A stretch of DNA of 53,333 bases from Pelagibacterales bacterium SAG-MED38. GTDB taxonomy: Bacteria > Pseudomonadota > Alphaproteobacteria > Pelagibacterales > Pelagibacteraceae. Location: the NCBI GenBank assembly GCA_014653585.1, contig JACWEH010000006.1, positions 1 to 53,333 on the forward strand, given 5' to 3'. Position numbers and translations under genes: made by a program. The notes below the pieces were generated by a model. It saw only the letters and a list, made by a program, of their open reading frames with translations, made no database searches and was not told where the DNA came from. This document shows positions 8,111 to 15,578 of the stretch, one piece after another (positions within the stretch are counted from its first letter, which is position 1; every line of letters starts with the position of its first letter).

Positions 8111-8818
8111 ATGGCGTTTTTTGAAGGAAATAAAATGACGGGTGGATATGGAAAAGGTCCAGATATAATTAATTCATGCACTGTTAATGTTGAAAGAGGA
8201 GAAATAGTATCCATTCTTGGACCTAATGGTGCTGGAAAATCTACTGCAATGAAAGCTATGCTAGGTTTATTAAATTTAAAATCAGGCTCTATAATTATTG
8301 ATGGTAAAGACATTTCAAAACTTTCTCCACAAGATAGAGTCAAAGAAGGAATTTCATTTGTGCCTCAAACAAAAAATGTATTCGCAGGAATGACAGTTGA
8401 GGAAAATTTAGAGATGGGAGCTTTTTTAGTAAATAAGGATTATACAAAAGTGATTGATGAAATTTACAATCTTTTTCCAATTTTAAACGAAAAAAGAAAA
8501 CAATTTGTGGGAGAATTGTCTGGAGGTCAAAGACAACAAGTTGCGATAGGAAGGGCCCTAATGATTAAGCCGTCTGTACTTATGTTAGATGAACCAACTG
8601 CTGGAGTTTCTCCAATAGTAATGGATGAACTTTTTGATCATATTATAAAAGTAAAAAAAACAAATGTTGCAATCTTAATGGTTGAACAGAATGCAAAACA
8701 AGCTCTCAATATTTCTGATAGAGGATATGTGTTAGTCACTGGTGAAAATCGTTATTCAGGGACAGGTAAAGAATTATTAAATGATCCAAGAGTAAGAAGC
8801 TCTTTTTTAGGTGGTTAA
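8111..8818 (+). CDS. livF: Branched-chain-amino-acid-type ABC transporter ATP-binding protein (LivF-like)
   Basis: 235 residues, standard for LivF. Walker A is GPNGAGKST, the Q-loop region is FVPQTKNVFAGMTVEENL, the signature is LSGGQRQQ, Walker B is LMLDEPTAGVSP, and the switch His is replaced by Gln in VEQNA, the normal LivF arrangement. It pairs with the LivG-like protein. It starts 2 bp after livG and its stop abuts the permease start, so all four genes are probably translated from one message. Confidence 0.88.
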   Translation: MAFFEGNKMTGGYGKGPDIINSCTVNVERGEIVSILGPNGAGKSTAMKAMLGLLNLKSGSIIIDGKDISKLSPQDRVKEGISFVPQTKNVFAGMTVEENLEMGAFLVNKDYTKVIDEIYNLFPILNEKRKQFVGELSGGQRQQVAIGRALMIKPSVLMLDEPTAGVSPIVMDELFDHIIKVKKTNVAILMVEQNAKQALNISDRGYVLVTGENRYSGTGKELLNDPRVRSSFLGG

Positions 8819-9829
8819 ATGGATTTTATAAATGCAATTATTCTTTTATTAAATTATATTTTTGTTCCTGCTCTTGCTTACGGGTCGCAATTAGCTATCG
8901 GAGCTATATTTGTTACTTTAATATATGGAATACTCCGTTTTGCAAATTTTGCAACTGGAGATATGATGTCCTTTGGCACAATGATTGCCATATTTTTTAC
9001 ATGGTATTTTCAGTCAATGGGTTTTACACTCGGTTTTTTACCCACCGCACTTTTAGCAATACCTTTTGCAATTCTGTTTATGGGTTTATACATGCTAATT
9101 ATTGATAAGTTTGTATTTAAATATTACAGGCTAAATAAAAGTCCTCCAGTTCAATTAGCAATGGTAAGTATAGGGGTAATGTTTGTTACTCAGGCAATAG
9201 TAAGAATTATAATTGGTCCATCAGATAGAAGATTTTTTGATGGTGAGAAATTTTTGATTAAAGCTAATGAGTTTAAGGAAATGACAGGTTTAAACGAGGG
9301 ACTTGCTATTAAGTCAACTCAAGTAATAACAATTGTTGTTACAATAATTTTAGTTTCAACTTTATTCTGGTTTTTAAACAAAACAAAAACTGGAAAAAGC
9401 ATGAGAGCTTATTCTGACAATGAAGATTTAGCATTACTTTCTGGAATAGATCCAAAAAAGATTGTTATGATAACTTGGATGATTGCTGCAATTTTAGCTA
9501 CAATAGGTGGAGTTTTGTATGGTTTAGATAAAAGTTTTAAACCATTTACTTATTTCAATAATATGCTCCCAATATTTGCTGCTGCTATAGTTGGGGGAAT
9601 TGGTAATCCTTTTGGAGCTTTCCTAGGAGGTTACGTAATTGCCTTTTCAGAAATACTGTTGACTTATGCATATAAGAAATTCTTTATGTATGTTTTACCA
9701 GAAAGCATGGAACCTGATGGTTTAATTCAGTTGCTTTCAACTGATTATAAATTTGCAGTATCTTTTTCAATATTGGTAATTGTATTGCTTTATCGTCCAT
9801 CAGGAATATTTAAAGGAAAGATATTGTGA
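8819..9829 (+). CDS. livH: Branched-chain-amino-acid-type ABC transporter permease (LivH-like)
   Basis: 336 residues, about eight membrane segments. Recognisable LivH pieces are IYGILRFANFATGDMMSFG near the start, the coupling-helix region GKSMRAYSDNEDLALLSGI, and VGGIGNPFGAFLGGYVIAFSE near the end. The protein ends LLYRPSGIFKGKIL, as usual for the family. It forms the translocation pore with the LivM-like protein. The ATG directly follows the livF stop and the end overlaps livM by 4 bp. Confidence 0.88.
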   Translation: MDFINAIILLLNYIFVPALAYGSQLAIGAIFVTLIYGILRFANFATGDMMSFGTMIAIFFTWYFQSMGFTLGFLPTALLAIPFAILFMGLYMLIIDKFVFKYYRLNKSPPVQLAMVSIGVMFVTQAIVRIIIGPSDRRFFDGEKFLIKANEFKEMTGLNEGLAIKSTQVITIVVTIILVSTLFWFLNKTKTGKSMRAYSDNEDLALLSGIDPKKIVMITWMIAAILATIGGVLYGLDKSFKPFTYFNNMLPIFAAAIVGGIGNPFGAFLGGYVIAFSEILLTYAYKKFFMYVLPESMEPDGLIQLLSTDYKFAVSFSILVIVLLYRPSGIFKGKIL

Positions 9830-11196
9830 GAAAAAATTTAAATGTAATTGCAGCTTACAGTATTATGATGGGATTAATTATCCTAGTAGGTATATTTCAA
9901 TCTTGGAATATTGCTTTATCTATCTTTAATCTTTGTTTGATCTCAGCTGTCATGACGATGGGTGCTAATATTCAATGGGGTTATGCAGGTTTAATTAACT
10001 TTGGAATAATGGGTTTTACCGCATTAGGTGGTCTAGCTGCAGTTTTAATTTCTGTAAATCCAGTTCAAGAGGCTTGGAGGGCAGGGGGTACCAACATTTT
10101 ATTAAGTCTATTTCTTATAATAGGAATTGTTTTAGCTGTTAGACTTGTTCTTAAAAGATATCAAAAATCTAAAATTAGAAATTATATAATTGCTGCAATT
10201 ATCATTTCAGGAATAATTATTATACGACTTGTTTCTGAACCTGGTATTGAGGCAATTGAGGAAGTAAATCCAGCAAGAACTGGATTTCTAGGTGGGCTAG
10301 GGCTTCCAATAATTTTTTCTTGGATTGTGGGTGCTTTCTTTGCAGGTGGACTAGCTTTTGTAATTGGAAAAGTAGCCCTAGGATTAAGAGCTGATTATTT
10401 AGCGATAGCCACATTATTAATATCTGAAATAGTTATAGCAATTATAAAACACGAAGATTGGCTAACCAGAGGTGTTAAAAATGTAATTGGACTAAAGCGT
10501 CCTGCTCCATATGAAGTTAACTTACAAGAAACAGAATGGTTTATAGATCTAGTTGAAAAATTTAATTCAGGAAAATTAGCTTTGATTTCTGATCTGTCAG
10601 AAAGACAAGCGGCACTTAATCAATTTGTAATTGAAGGATCATCAGTATTTGTGAAACTTTGTTATTCTGGTTTGTTTTTGGTTGTTGTGATTATTCTTTT
10701 AATCTTAACTCAAAAAGCTCTTTACTCTCCTTGGGGAAGAATGATGAGAGCTATTAGAGATAATGAAGAAGCTGCCAATGCTATGGGAAAAAATGTAGTC
10801 AAACAGCATTTGTTAATTTTTGTTTTAGGATCAGCCATTGTTGGTATTGCAGGAGCTATGCTTGTGACACAAGATGGGTTATTTACACCAGGGAGTTATA
10901 GACCTTTGAGATACACTTTTTTAATTTGGGTAATGGTAATTGTTGGTGGAAGTGGAAACAATTTTGGAGCAATTCTTGGAGGTTTTGTAGTTTGGTTCTT
11001 ATGGATTGAGGCAGCACCAATTGGATTGTATTTGGTCAATCTAACAACAGCAGGTTTAGAAGACACACATTTTTTAAAAGTTCATTTAATTGAAAGTGTT
11101 CCTTATTTCAGATTTTTAATGATGGGAATAGGTTTATTATTAATTATGAGGTATAGACCAAAGGGTATACTTCCTGAAAAAATAGAAATAAAATAA
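9826..11196 (+). CDS. livM: Branched-chain-amino-acid-type ABC transporter permease (LivM-like), long form
   Basis: 456 residues, longer than many LivM proteins. The start is GTG, overlapping the livH stop by 4 bp. The core motifs are MGANIQWGYAGLINFGIMGF, GLRADYLAIATLLISEI, PWGRMMRAIRDNEEAANAMG and a RYRPKGILPE end. Extra length comes from two additional hydrophobic stretches around residues 90-135 and a hydrophilic loop around 210-265 that reads KHEDWLTRGVKNVIG onward. It is the second pore subunit. A 23-codon ORF begins 4 bp after its stop. Confidence 0.87.
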   Translation: MRKNLNVIAAYSIMMGLIILVGIFQSWNIALSIFNLCLISAVMTMGANIQWGYAGLINFGIMGFTALGGLAAVLISVNPVQEAWRAGGTNILLSLFLIIGIVLAVRLVLKRYQKSKIRNYIIAAIIISGIIIIRLVSEPGIEAIEEVNPARTGFLGGLGLPIIFSWIVGAFFAGGLAFVIGKVALGLRADYLAIATLLISEIVIAIIKHEDWLTRGVKNVIGLKRPAPYEVNLQETEWFIDLVEKFNSGKLALISDLSERQAALNQFVIEGSSVFVKLCYSGLFLVVVIILLILTQKALYSPWGRMMRAIRDNEEAANAMGKNVVKQHLLIFVLGSAIVGIAGAMLVTQDGLFTPGSYRPLRYTFLIWVMVIVGGSGNNFGAILGGFVVWFLWIEAAPIGLYLVNLTTAGLEDTHFLKVHLIESVPYFRFLMMGIGLLLIMRYRPKGILPEKIEIK

Positions 11197-11200
11197 GCTT

Positions 11201-11272
11201 ATGAAATATATTATTACAGGTGCAGCAATAGCTTGGGCATTATATATGGCAGATAAATATTTATTTTTTTAA
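11201..11272 (+). CDS. Possible 23-aa single-span membrane micropeptide after livM
   Basis: ATG at 11201, 4 bp after the livM stop, opens 23 codons encoding one hydrophobic helix (IITGAAIAWALYM) ending DKYLFF. The GCTT before the ATG is not a clear ribosome-binding site, so coupling to livM translation would be needed. Its last 12 bases overlap the 3' end of the minus-strand ORF at 11261. A similar tiny hydrophobic ORF follows the second livM at 38957, which makes chance less likely. It may be an accessory peptide of the permease; that is inference. Confidence 0.4.
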   Translation: MKYIITGAAIAWALYMADKYLFF

Positions 11273-11428
11273 AGTCCAGCCATTCTTTATTAATGCTTTA
11301 ATTAAATTTTCTTTCATTTCGTCTCTAGAGGTATTTTTATCACCTATTTTTTCAAAGAATATAGGCTCTAAACCTTTATCCTTTTTTGATTTAAAGTAGT
11401 TTTTAATTGATTGTATTTTTAGTTTCAT
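11261..11428 (-). CDS. Small hypothetical protein, 55 aa
   Basis: Reading the minus strand, ATG at 11428 is preceded by a strong AAAGGAG site at ideal distance. The product is basic and hydrophilic: MKLKIQSIKNYFKSKKDKG at the start, then a GLEPIFFEKIG segment, and a predicted C-terminal helix ENLIKALIKNGWTLKK. No Cys, no signal peptide, no family I recognise. Its start overlaps the stop of the preceding 26-codon ORF (ATGA), so it looks like the third gene of a minus-strand unit with the zinc-ribbon/nuclease gene. It could be a partner or regulator of that protein, or unrelated. Confidence 0.55.
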   Translation of the reverse strand: MKLKIQSIKNYFKSKKDKGLEPIFFEKIGDKNTSRDEMKENLIKALIKNGWTLKK

Positions 11429-11505
11429 TTTTCTCCTTTAGCGTTGTGTTTTAAGTCCCAGCAAGTAGAGTTATTTTCTAAATCAGGACAATATAAACTT
11501 ATCAT
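11425..11505 (-). CDS. Possible 26-aa coupled ORF
   Basis: ATG at 11505 follows the stop codon of the 499-aa gene with no gap (TAAATG), and its TGA overlaps the ATG of the 55-aa gene. The peptide has two Cys and runs CPDLENNSTCWDLKHN near its middle. There is no separate ribosome-binding site, so translation would rely on termination-reinitiation. Both junctions being start/stop contacts supports a real gene, but the shortness leaves clear room for coincidence. Confidence 0.35.
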   Translation of the reverse strand: MISLYCPDLENNSTCWDLKHNAKGEK

Positions 11506-13005
11506 TTATTTACATTTTTGACACCAGGTATTTTGATATTTGACATCATTCGGTGTTGAGTAAAATATGTGGTTATTCTTACAAATCCATTTAAGCTTCG
11601 TTTTTGTATTAAAGTATTTTTCAGATAAACAGTCCCCTCCTTTTGACAAGGCTATTTTCCTCATTTCATCTAAAGTTAATTGTTTAAATCCTCCACATTC
11701 AGGGCACCAGGTTCCGGTTAAAATATTATAAACTCTTGCATTCCAGGTATGACCCTTTGAGCATCTCCATTTTAGTGAAGTTGCGGTGTTTATGTAATTT
11801 TTTGATAAACATACACCACCTCTTTCTTTTGCAACATCCTGCATTTTCGAAATTCCTAATCGTCTTTTAAAACCCATTGATTTAGCCGCACATTTTCTAC
11901 ACCACTTTTTCTGATTTTTTATTGAGGCAGGTATGGCATACCAAGTATGCCCTTCTGAACATTGCCATTTTAACTTTTGATTTGCATTAATATATTTTCT
12001 AGACAAACATTTTCCACCTCTCTCTTTGGCAATTTTTTGCATGGTTTTGATATTGATGACATGTTGGTAGACTTTATTAAAATCAATCTTCTTGGAAAAA
12101 TCGATATTCTTAATATTAAAATTTGAGTTTTCTAATTTTTTTTTAATTAAATTTGGAAGTTCTAAGAGATTATCTTTATATGAAAAAATTAATAAACAAA
12201 CGCCGTTTTTTTTGCATAATCTTAATTTCTTTTTATCGTCATCTATTCTTTTAAATAAATTTTTTTTTGTAGAATAAAAAAATCCAGTTTTATAATGTTG
12301 AGGACCATTATACTCAAAACCTAATTTTATTTCTAGGCTATAACCGTCTAACTCCATTTTTTGATAATTGGAATTAATTAACCATTCTGGATAACTTCTA
12401 GGGAACTTTTTATTAAATAGTTGCTCCATAGTAGTTCTGCATAACGCTTCAGAATAATAAAATACACATTCAGGACACCATTGTCCTTTATTCTTAATAC
12501 CTCGAGTTGTTGCATCCCATATATGGCCATTAGAACATTGCCATCGCATTTTAGTTTGACTATTTTTATATTTTTTAGATAATAATTTTCCGCCCCTTTT
12601 TTTGGCTAATTCTTGTAATTGTTTAATTTCTAATTTTTTGCTTCCTCCACAATCAGGACACCAGGTACCTTGTTGAACACTGCTAGGAGTGGTCTCAAAT
12701 TTATGACCCAATTCGCATAGCCATAAAACCTTACTTTTTGCACGTATTATTTTTTTTGATAACAATTTTCCATTGTTTTTTTTTGCTAATAATTTGCACT
12801 CTTCAATAGTAACTTTAGATTTCCCAGAACATTTCGCACAAAAAGAATTTCTATGAATCAATCCTGTTGCTGTTTTAAAAAAAATATGATCATTTTTGCA
12901 TTTAAATTTGTATTTAGTTTTAGAATTTATATATTTTGTTGATAAACAGATCCCACCAAAAATTTTTGCCTTTGTTTTAATTTTTTCAATGCCAATTAAA
13001 CTCAT
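11506..13005 (-). CDS. Multi-zinc-ribbon protein with central nuclease-like domain (3 + 1 + 3 architecture)
   Basis: 499 residues. Six modules of about 50-60 residues share the pattern GGxCLSxxYxN...LxWxCxxGHxW...WCPxC. Predicted zinc ligands are Cys/His/Cys/Cys at 36-40-56-59, 97-101-116-119, 157-161-177-180, 349-353-369-372, 415-419-434-437 and 475-479-495-498. Modules resemble the repeated probable-zinc-ribbon family (DUF4379-like). Residues about 183-295 form a different domain with YSEALCR, MELDGYSLE, GFEYNGPQHY and DDDKKKLRLCKKNGVCLLIF, which resembles the Vsr/PD-(D/E)XK-type nuclease core (candidates Glu218, Asp220, Glu231, His237). A DNA-binding nuclease is the natural reading; target and role are unknown. 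It sits between livM and a substrate-binding-protein gene, with a possible promoter at 13012-13040. Confidence 0.8.
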   Translation of the reverse strand: MSLIGIEKIKTKAKIFGGICLSTKYINSKTKYKFKCKNDHIFFKTATGLIHRNSFCAKCSGKSKVTIEECKLLAKKNNGKLLSKKIIRAKSKVLWLCELGHKFETTPSSVQQGTWCPDCGGSKKLEIKQLQELAKKRGGKLLSKKYKNSQTKMRWQCSNGHIWDATTRGIKNKGQWCPECVFYYSEALCRTTMEQLFNKKFPRSYPEWLINSNYQKMELDGYSLEIKLGFEYNGPQHYKTGFFYSTKKNLFKRIDDDKKKLRLCKKNGVCLLIFSYKDNLLELPNLIKKKLENSNFNIKNIDFSKKIDFNKVYQHVINIKTMQKIAKERGGKCLSRKYINANQKLKWQCSEGHTWYAIPASIKNQKKWCRKCAAKSMGFKRRLGISKMQDVAKERGGVCLSKNYINTATSLKWRCSKGHTWNARVYNILTGTWCPECGGFKQLTLDEMRKIALSKGGDCLSEKYFNTKTKLKWICKNNHIFYSTPNDVKYQNTWCQKCK

Positions 13006-13011
13006 GGCTTT

Positions 13012-13040
13012 ATTTTATCAGTGCACAGTCAGTAGACCAA
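13012..13040 (-). promoter_or_regulatory. Predicted sigma-70 promoter of the zinc-ribbon/nuclease gene
   Basis: On the minus strand TTGGTC (13035-13040) is followed by a 17-bp spacer and TAAAAT (13012-13017). The -10 ends 6 bp before the ATG at 13005, so transcription would begin at or very near the start codon, giving a leaderless message; no ribosome-binding site is visible. It lies just beyond the terminator of the upstream gene, so the cassette would have its own promoter. AT-rich sequence gives many chance -10 matches. Confidence 0.3.
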
Positions 13041-13051
13041 TATTTATTTAT

Positions 13052-13087
13052 AAAAAAAACCCCCAACAAATTAATGCTGAGGGTTTA
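13052..13087 (-). terminator. Rho-independent terminator of the substrate-binding-protein gene
   Basis: On the minus strand AACCCTCAG pairs with TTGGGGGTT around a 10-nt loop, followed by a run of eight T. It begins 15 bp after the stop at 13102. It separates the transporter component from the zinc-ribbon/nuclease gene downstream on the same strand. Confidence 0.88.
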
Positions 13088-13101
13088 AATTTTAAGATAA
13101 A

Positions 13102-14292
13102 TTATCTTTGTTTTTTAGTTTTAAATTTTCCGCCTTTAACTTCTTGTTCTAAGAAAGAACCTTCAGCTTCACCGACGCTAGTAAAAGTGACTCCAGTCGC
13201 ACCTTCGTAGTCAACTTTTTTACCTTTAGCTAATAAATCTAAACCTTTTTTAAGTTCACCTGGATAAATCTTTGTTCCAGGACCATTAGCAACATCCATT
13301 ACATTCTTTGCAATTGATGCTCTATCAGTTGAGTTACCTGCTTGCATTGCTAAGACTATTAAAGCGGCAGCATCATATGACTCTCCTGTGTATGGACCAG
13401 AACTATCTATACCGGCAGCACTTGCTACTTTGGTAAATACTCCAGCTCCTTTTCCAGTTGAACCAGGTAATGAACCAAAGGATTTATTCAAATCTTTTCC
13501 AAATGTATCAACTAATGATTGACCAATCATACCATCTGATAAAATAAATCTATCAAATGCACCTGAATCTAAAGATGCTTGAATAATACCTTTACCACCT
13601 TGGTCTAAGTACCCTATTACTGCTACAGCATCTCCACCTGCTGAAGCAAGTGTTGCAACTTCTGACGAATAGTCTGCTTTACCATCTTCGTGTGCAGTCA
13701 CTGTAGTAACTTTAATACCATGAGCTTGAACAGCTGCTTTATAAACGTCTGCTAAACCTTTTCCATAGTCGTTATTAGTATAAGTAATTGCTACACTTTT
13801 AATTTTTCTGTCCTTAGTAACATCAGCTAAGATTTGACCACCTCTTGCATCTGAAGGAGCTGTTCTAAAAAAATATCCTTTATCGTCAAGAGTTGTTAAA
13901 CCTGGAGATGTTGCTGAAGGTGAAATCATTACAACACCATTTGGTATCGCAACATTAGATGCTATTGCACCTGTTACACCTGAACAATCAGCTCCCATAA
14001 TTGCTGTTACACCTTGAGAGATAACACCTTCTGCTGCTGCTGTTGCTGCAGCTGAGTCTACACAAGTTGAGTCTGCCCTAATTGGTTTAATTTTTTTTCC
14101 ACCTAATAGCGATCCTGAGTCTGAAGCTTCTTTAAAAGCTAATTCAGCAGAAGCAGCCATAGCAGGTGTTAAAGATTCAATAGGACCAGTAAATCCCAAT
14201 ATAATCCCCATCTTAATTGAGTGACCATCTGCAACTACGTTTGTTCCAAAACTCGATACAAACATAAATGCAGCAATAATTAATTTTCTCAT
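13102..14292 (-). CDS. Branched-chain-amino-acid-type ABC transporter substrate-binding protein (LivJ/LivK-like)
   Basis: 396 residues with a signal peptide (MRKLIIAAFMFVSSFGTNVVA, cut before DG). The mature part is a type I periplasmic binding fold: KMGIILGFTGPIESLTPAMA opens lobe 1, IRADSTCVDSAAA and GADCSGVTGAIASN follow, and AITYTNNDYGKGLADVYK is the usual hinge region. Richer in GC and Gly/Ala codons than its neighbours, consistent with high expression. It has its own terminator. It probably feeds the LivGFHM proteins encoded convergently at 7323-11196, but the ligand is not predictable. A ribosome-binding AAGGAT precedes the ATG; upstream 14293-14414 is AT-rich with no other gene. Confidence 0.9.
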   Translation of the reverse strand: MRKLIIAAFMFVSSFGTNVVADGHSIKMGIILGFTGPIESLTPAMAASAELAFKEASDSGSLLGGKKIKPIRADSTCVDSAAATAAAEGVISQGVTAIMGADCSGVTGAIASNVAIPNGVVMISPSATSPGLTTLDDKGYFFRTAPSDARGGQILADVTKDRKIKSVAITYTNNDYGKGLADVYKAAVQAHGIKVTTVTAHEDGKADYSSEVATLASAGGDAVAVIGYLDQGGKGIIQASLDSGAFDRFILSDGMIGQSLVDTFGKDLNKSFGSLPGSTGKGAGVFTKVASAAGIDSSGPYTGESYDAAALIVLAMQAGNSTDRASIAKNVMDVANGPGTKIYPGELKKGLDLLAKGKKVDYEGATGVTFTSVGEAEGSFLEQEVKGGKFKTKKQR

Positions 14293-14414
14293 TATTATCC
14301 TTATATTGTTAATAATTTTTAAAATCTAAATTAAAACCAAATTTTAAAAACTTTCAATAAGCAAATTATTTAATTTTTACTAAAAATTAGATGTTTTACC
14401 AATAAATAATATAA

Positions 14415-15026
14415 TTAAAAATATTTTTTGAAAGTTTCGTTAATCGATAGGACACCATAATCATTTAACCCACCGATAATTAGTTGTAATGCAACGAGTA
14501 AAATAAAACCTAAACCAACATATGCAATCCAAAGGTGTTTTTGTATATAATTTGCCAGATAAGTTGCAAGTGCACCTGTTAAAACAACTGAGAGAATAAG
14601 TCCAAACATCATATAACCAAAATTCCCTTTTGCAGCACCCACTACACCTATGACGTTATCAAAGCTAATTGTTATGTCTGCAAAAAGAACTTTATAAATA
14701 CTTTTTATAAAAGATGGCTCTTTTGATTTCTTGGTTGGTGATTTAATTTTTTTAATTTCAAATAGATCCTTTCTCAAATCATTTACAATCCATATTAATA
14801 AAAGGCCTCCGATAATTTTAACCCAATAAAATTGGAAAAGATAAGTTGCAAAAACAGCAAATAAGACTTTGAAAACAAGTGCACCAACAACACCCCAGAA
14901 AATAATCAATTTTCTATTTTTAGGTACAAAGTTAGCAGCAATTAAACCAATTATAATTGCATTATCTGCAGCTAAGATAATATCTATGAAGATAATTTGT
15001 AAGAGTATGAGAGATTCTTCTAACAA
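14415..15026 (-). CDS. TerC-family integral membrane protein
   Basis: 203 residues with about seven membrane segments. The family marker is the acidic-residue pair in membrane helices: IIFIDIILAADNAIIIGLIA near the start and FADITISFDNVIGVVGAAKG in the second half. TerC/YjbE members are linked to metal homeostasis, particularly manganese export to secreted enzymes, and to tellurite resistance. Separated from the substrate-binding-protein gene by 122 bp and from the TPR gene by 60 bp, all on the minus strand. The exact ion cannot be told from sequence. Confidence 0.85.
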   Translation of the reverse strand: MLEESLILLQIIFIDIILAADNAIIIGLIAANFVPKNRKLIIFWGVVGALVFKVLFAVFATYLFQFYWVKIIGGLLLIWIVNDLRKDLFEIKKIKSPTKKSKEPSFIKSIYKVLFADITISFDNVIGVVGAAKGNFGYMMFGLILSVVLTGALATYLANYIQKHLWIAYVGLGFILLVALQLIIGGLNDYGVLSINETFKKYF

Positions 15027-15086
15027 TTTAATAATTTATTAAAATAATTTATATTATAAACTTTTAGATGTCTTTTAAAGTATAGA

Positions 15087-15578
15087 TTAATATTTTGAAA
15101 CTTTTTTACCAGCAATTATAGCTTTCAAATCATCATATTCTTTACAGTTACACCCTTTAAGCACCTCAAGTCTTTCAACTGCAAGATTATGTCTATTAGT
15201 TGCTACATACAACTCCCCAAGGTATTCATTGATACCTATGTGTTTAGGGTCAATTTTTAAACCTTGTAAGTAATATTTCTCACCATTTTCAAAATCTCCA
15301 AGTTTTCGAGTAGTGAAACCTAAATAATTTAATGTATCAGCTTTGTTAGGATATTTTTTATTTGATTGAAGTAATAGTTTCTGAGCTTTCTCGTATCTTT
15401 TCTTTGCTTTTTCTATTTTATCTTTTTCTTCAAATTTTTTTGCTACTTTAATATGTGTTACTGCCATATCATATTTGGTTTCTGTATTAGAAGAGCCGCT
15501 ATCACTTGAACCTGCAGCAAACGAGCTTGAAATCAAAAAAGCTGAAACTACAAAAGAGAAAATTATGTTTTTTATCAT
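15087..15578 (-). CDS. Secreted tetratricopeptide-repeat protein
   Basis: 163 residues. A signal peptide (MIKNIIFSFVVSAFLISSSFA) is followed by a Ser/Gly linker and about three TPR units, with the clearest at PNKADTLNYLGFTTRKLGDFENGEKYYLQGLKIDP and the next at HIGINEYLGELYVATNRHNLAVERL. A CNC pair occurs near the C-terminus. TPRs mediate protein contacts in the periplasm. The start overlaps the pxpA stop by 4 bp, so the two may be cotranscribed, though a functional link is not evident. Confidence 0.8.
   Translation of the reverse strand: MIKNIIFSFVVSAFLISSSFAAGSSDSGSSNTETKYDMAVTHIKVAKKFEEKDKIEKAKKRYEKAQKLLLQSNKKYPNKADTLNYLGFTTRKLGDFENGEKYYLQGLKIDPKHIGINEYLGELYVATNRHNLAVERLEVLKGCNCKEYDDLKAIIAGKKVSKY

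Noticed and set aside
7999..8343. 114-codon minus-strand ORF across the livG/livF junction
   Set aside because: Both plus-strand frames have ABC ATPase motifs there; the antisense frame has none.
10220..10414. Minus-strand ORF within livM rich in Leu and Gln
   Set aside because: It is a shadow of the membrane-protein codons on the other strand.
12092..12277. Plus-strand ORF inside the zinc-ribbon/nuclease gene
   Set aside because: It is antisense to a well-supported coding frame, has no ribosome-binding site and no recognisable protein.
11506..13005. Repeated DNA-level modules looked at first like a CRISPR or minisatellite array
   Set aside because: The repeats are protein-level, about 150-180 bp apart with different bases, inside one open reading frame.
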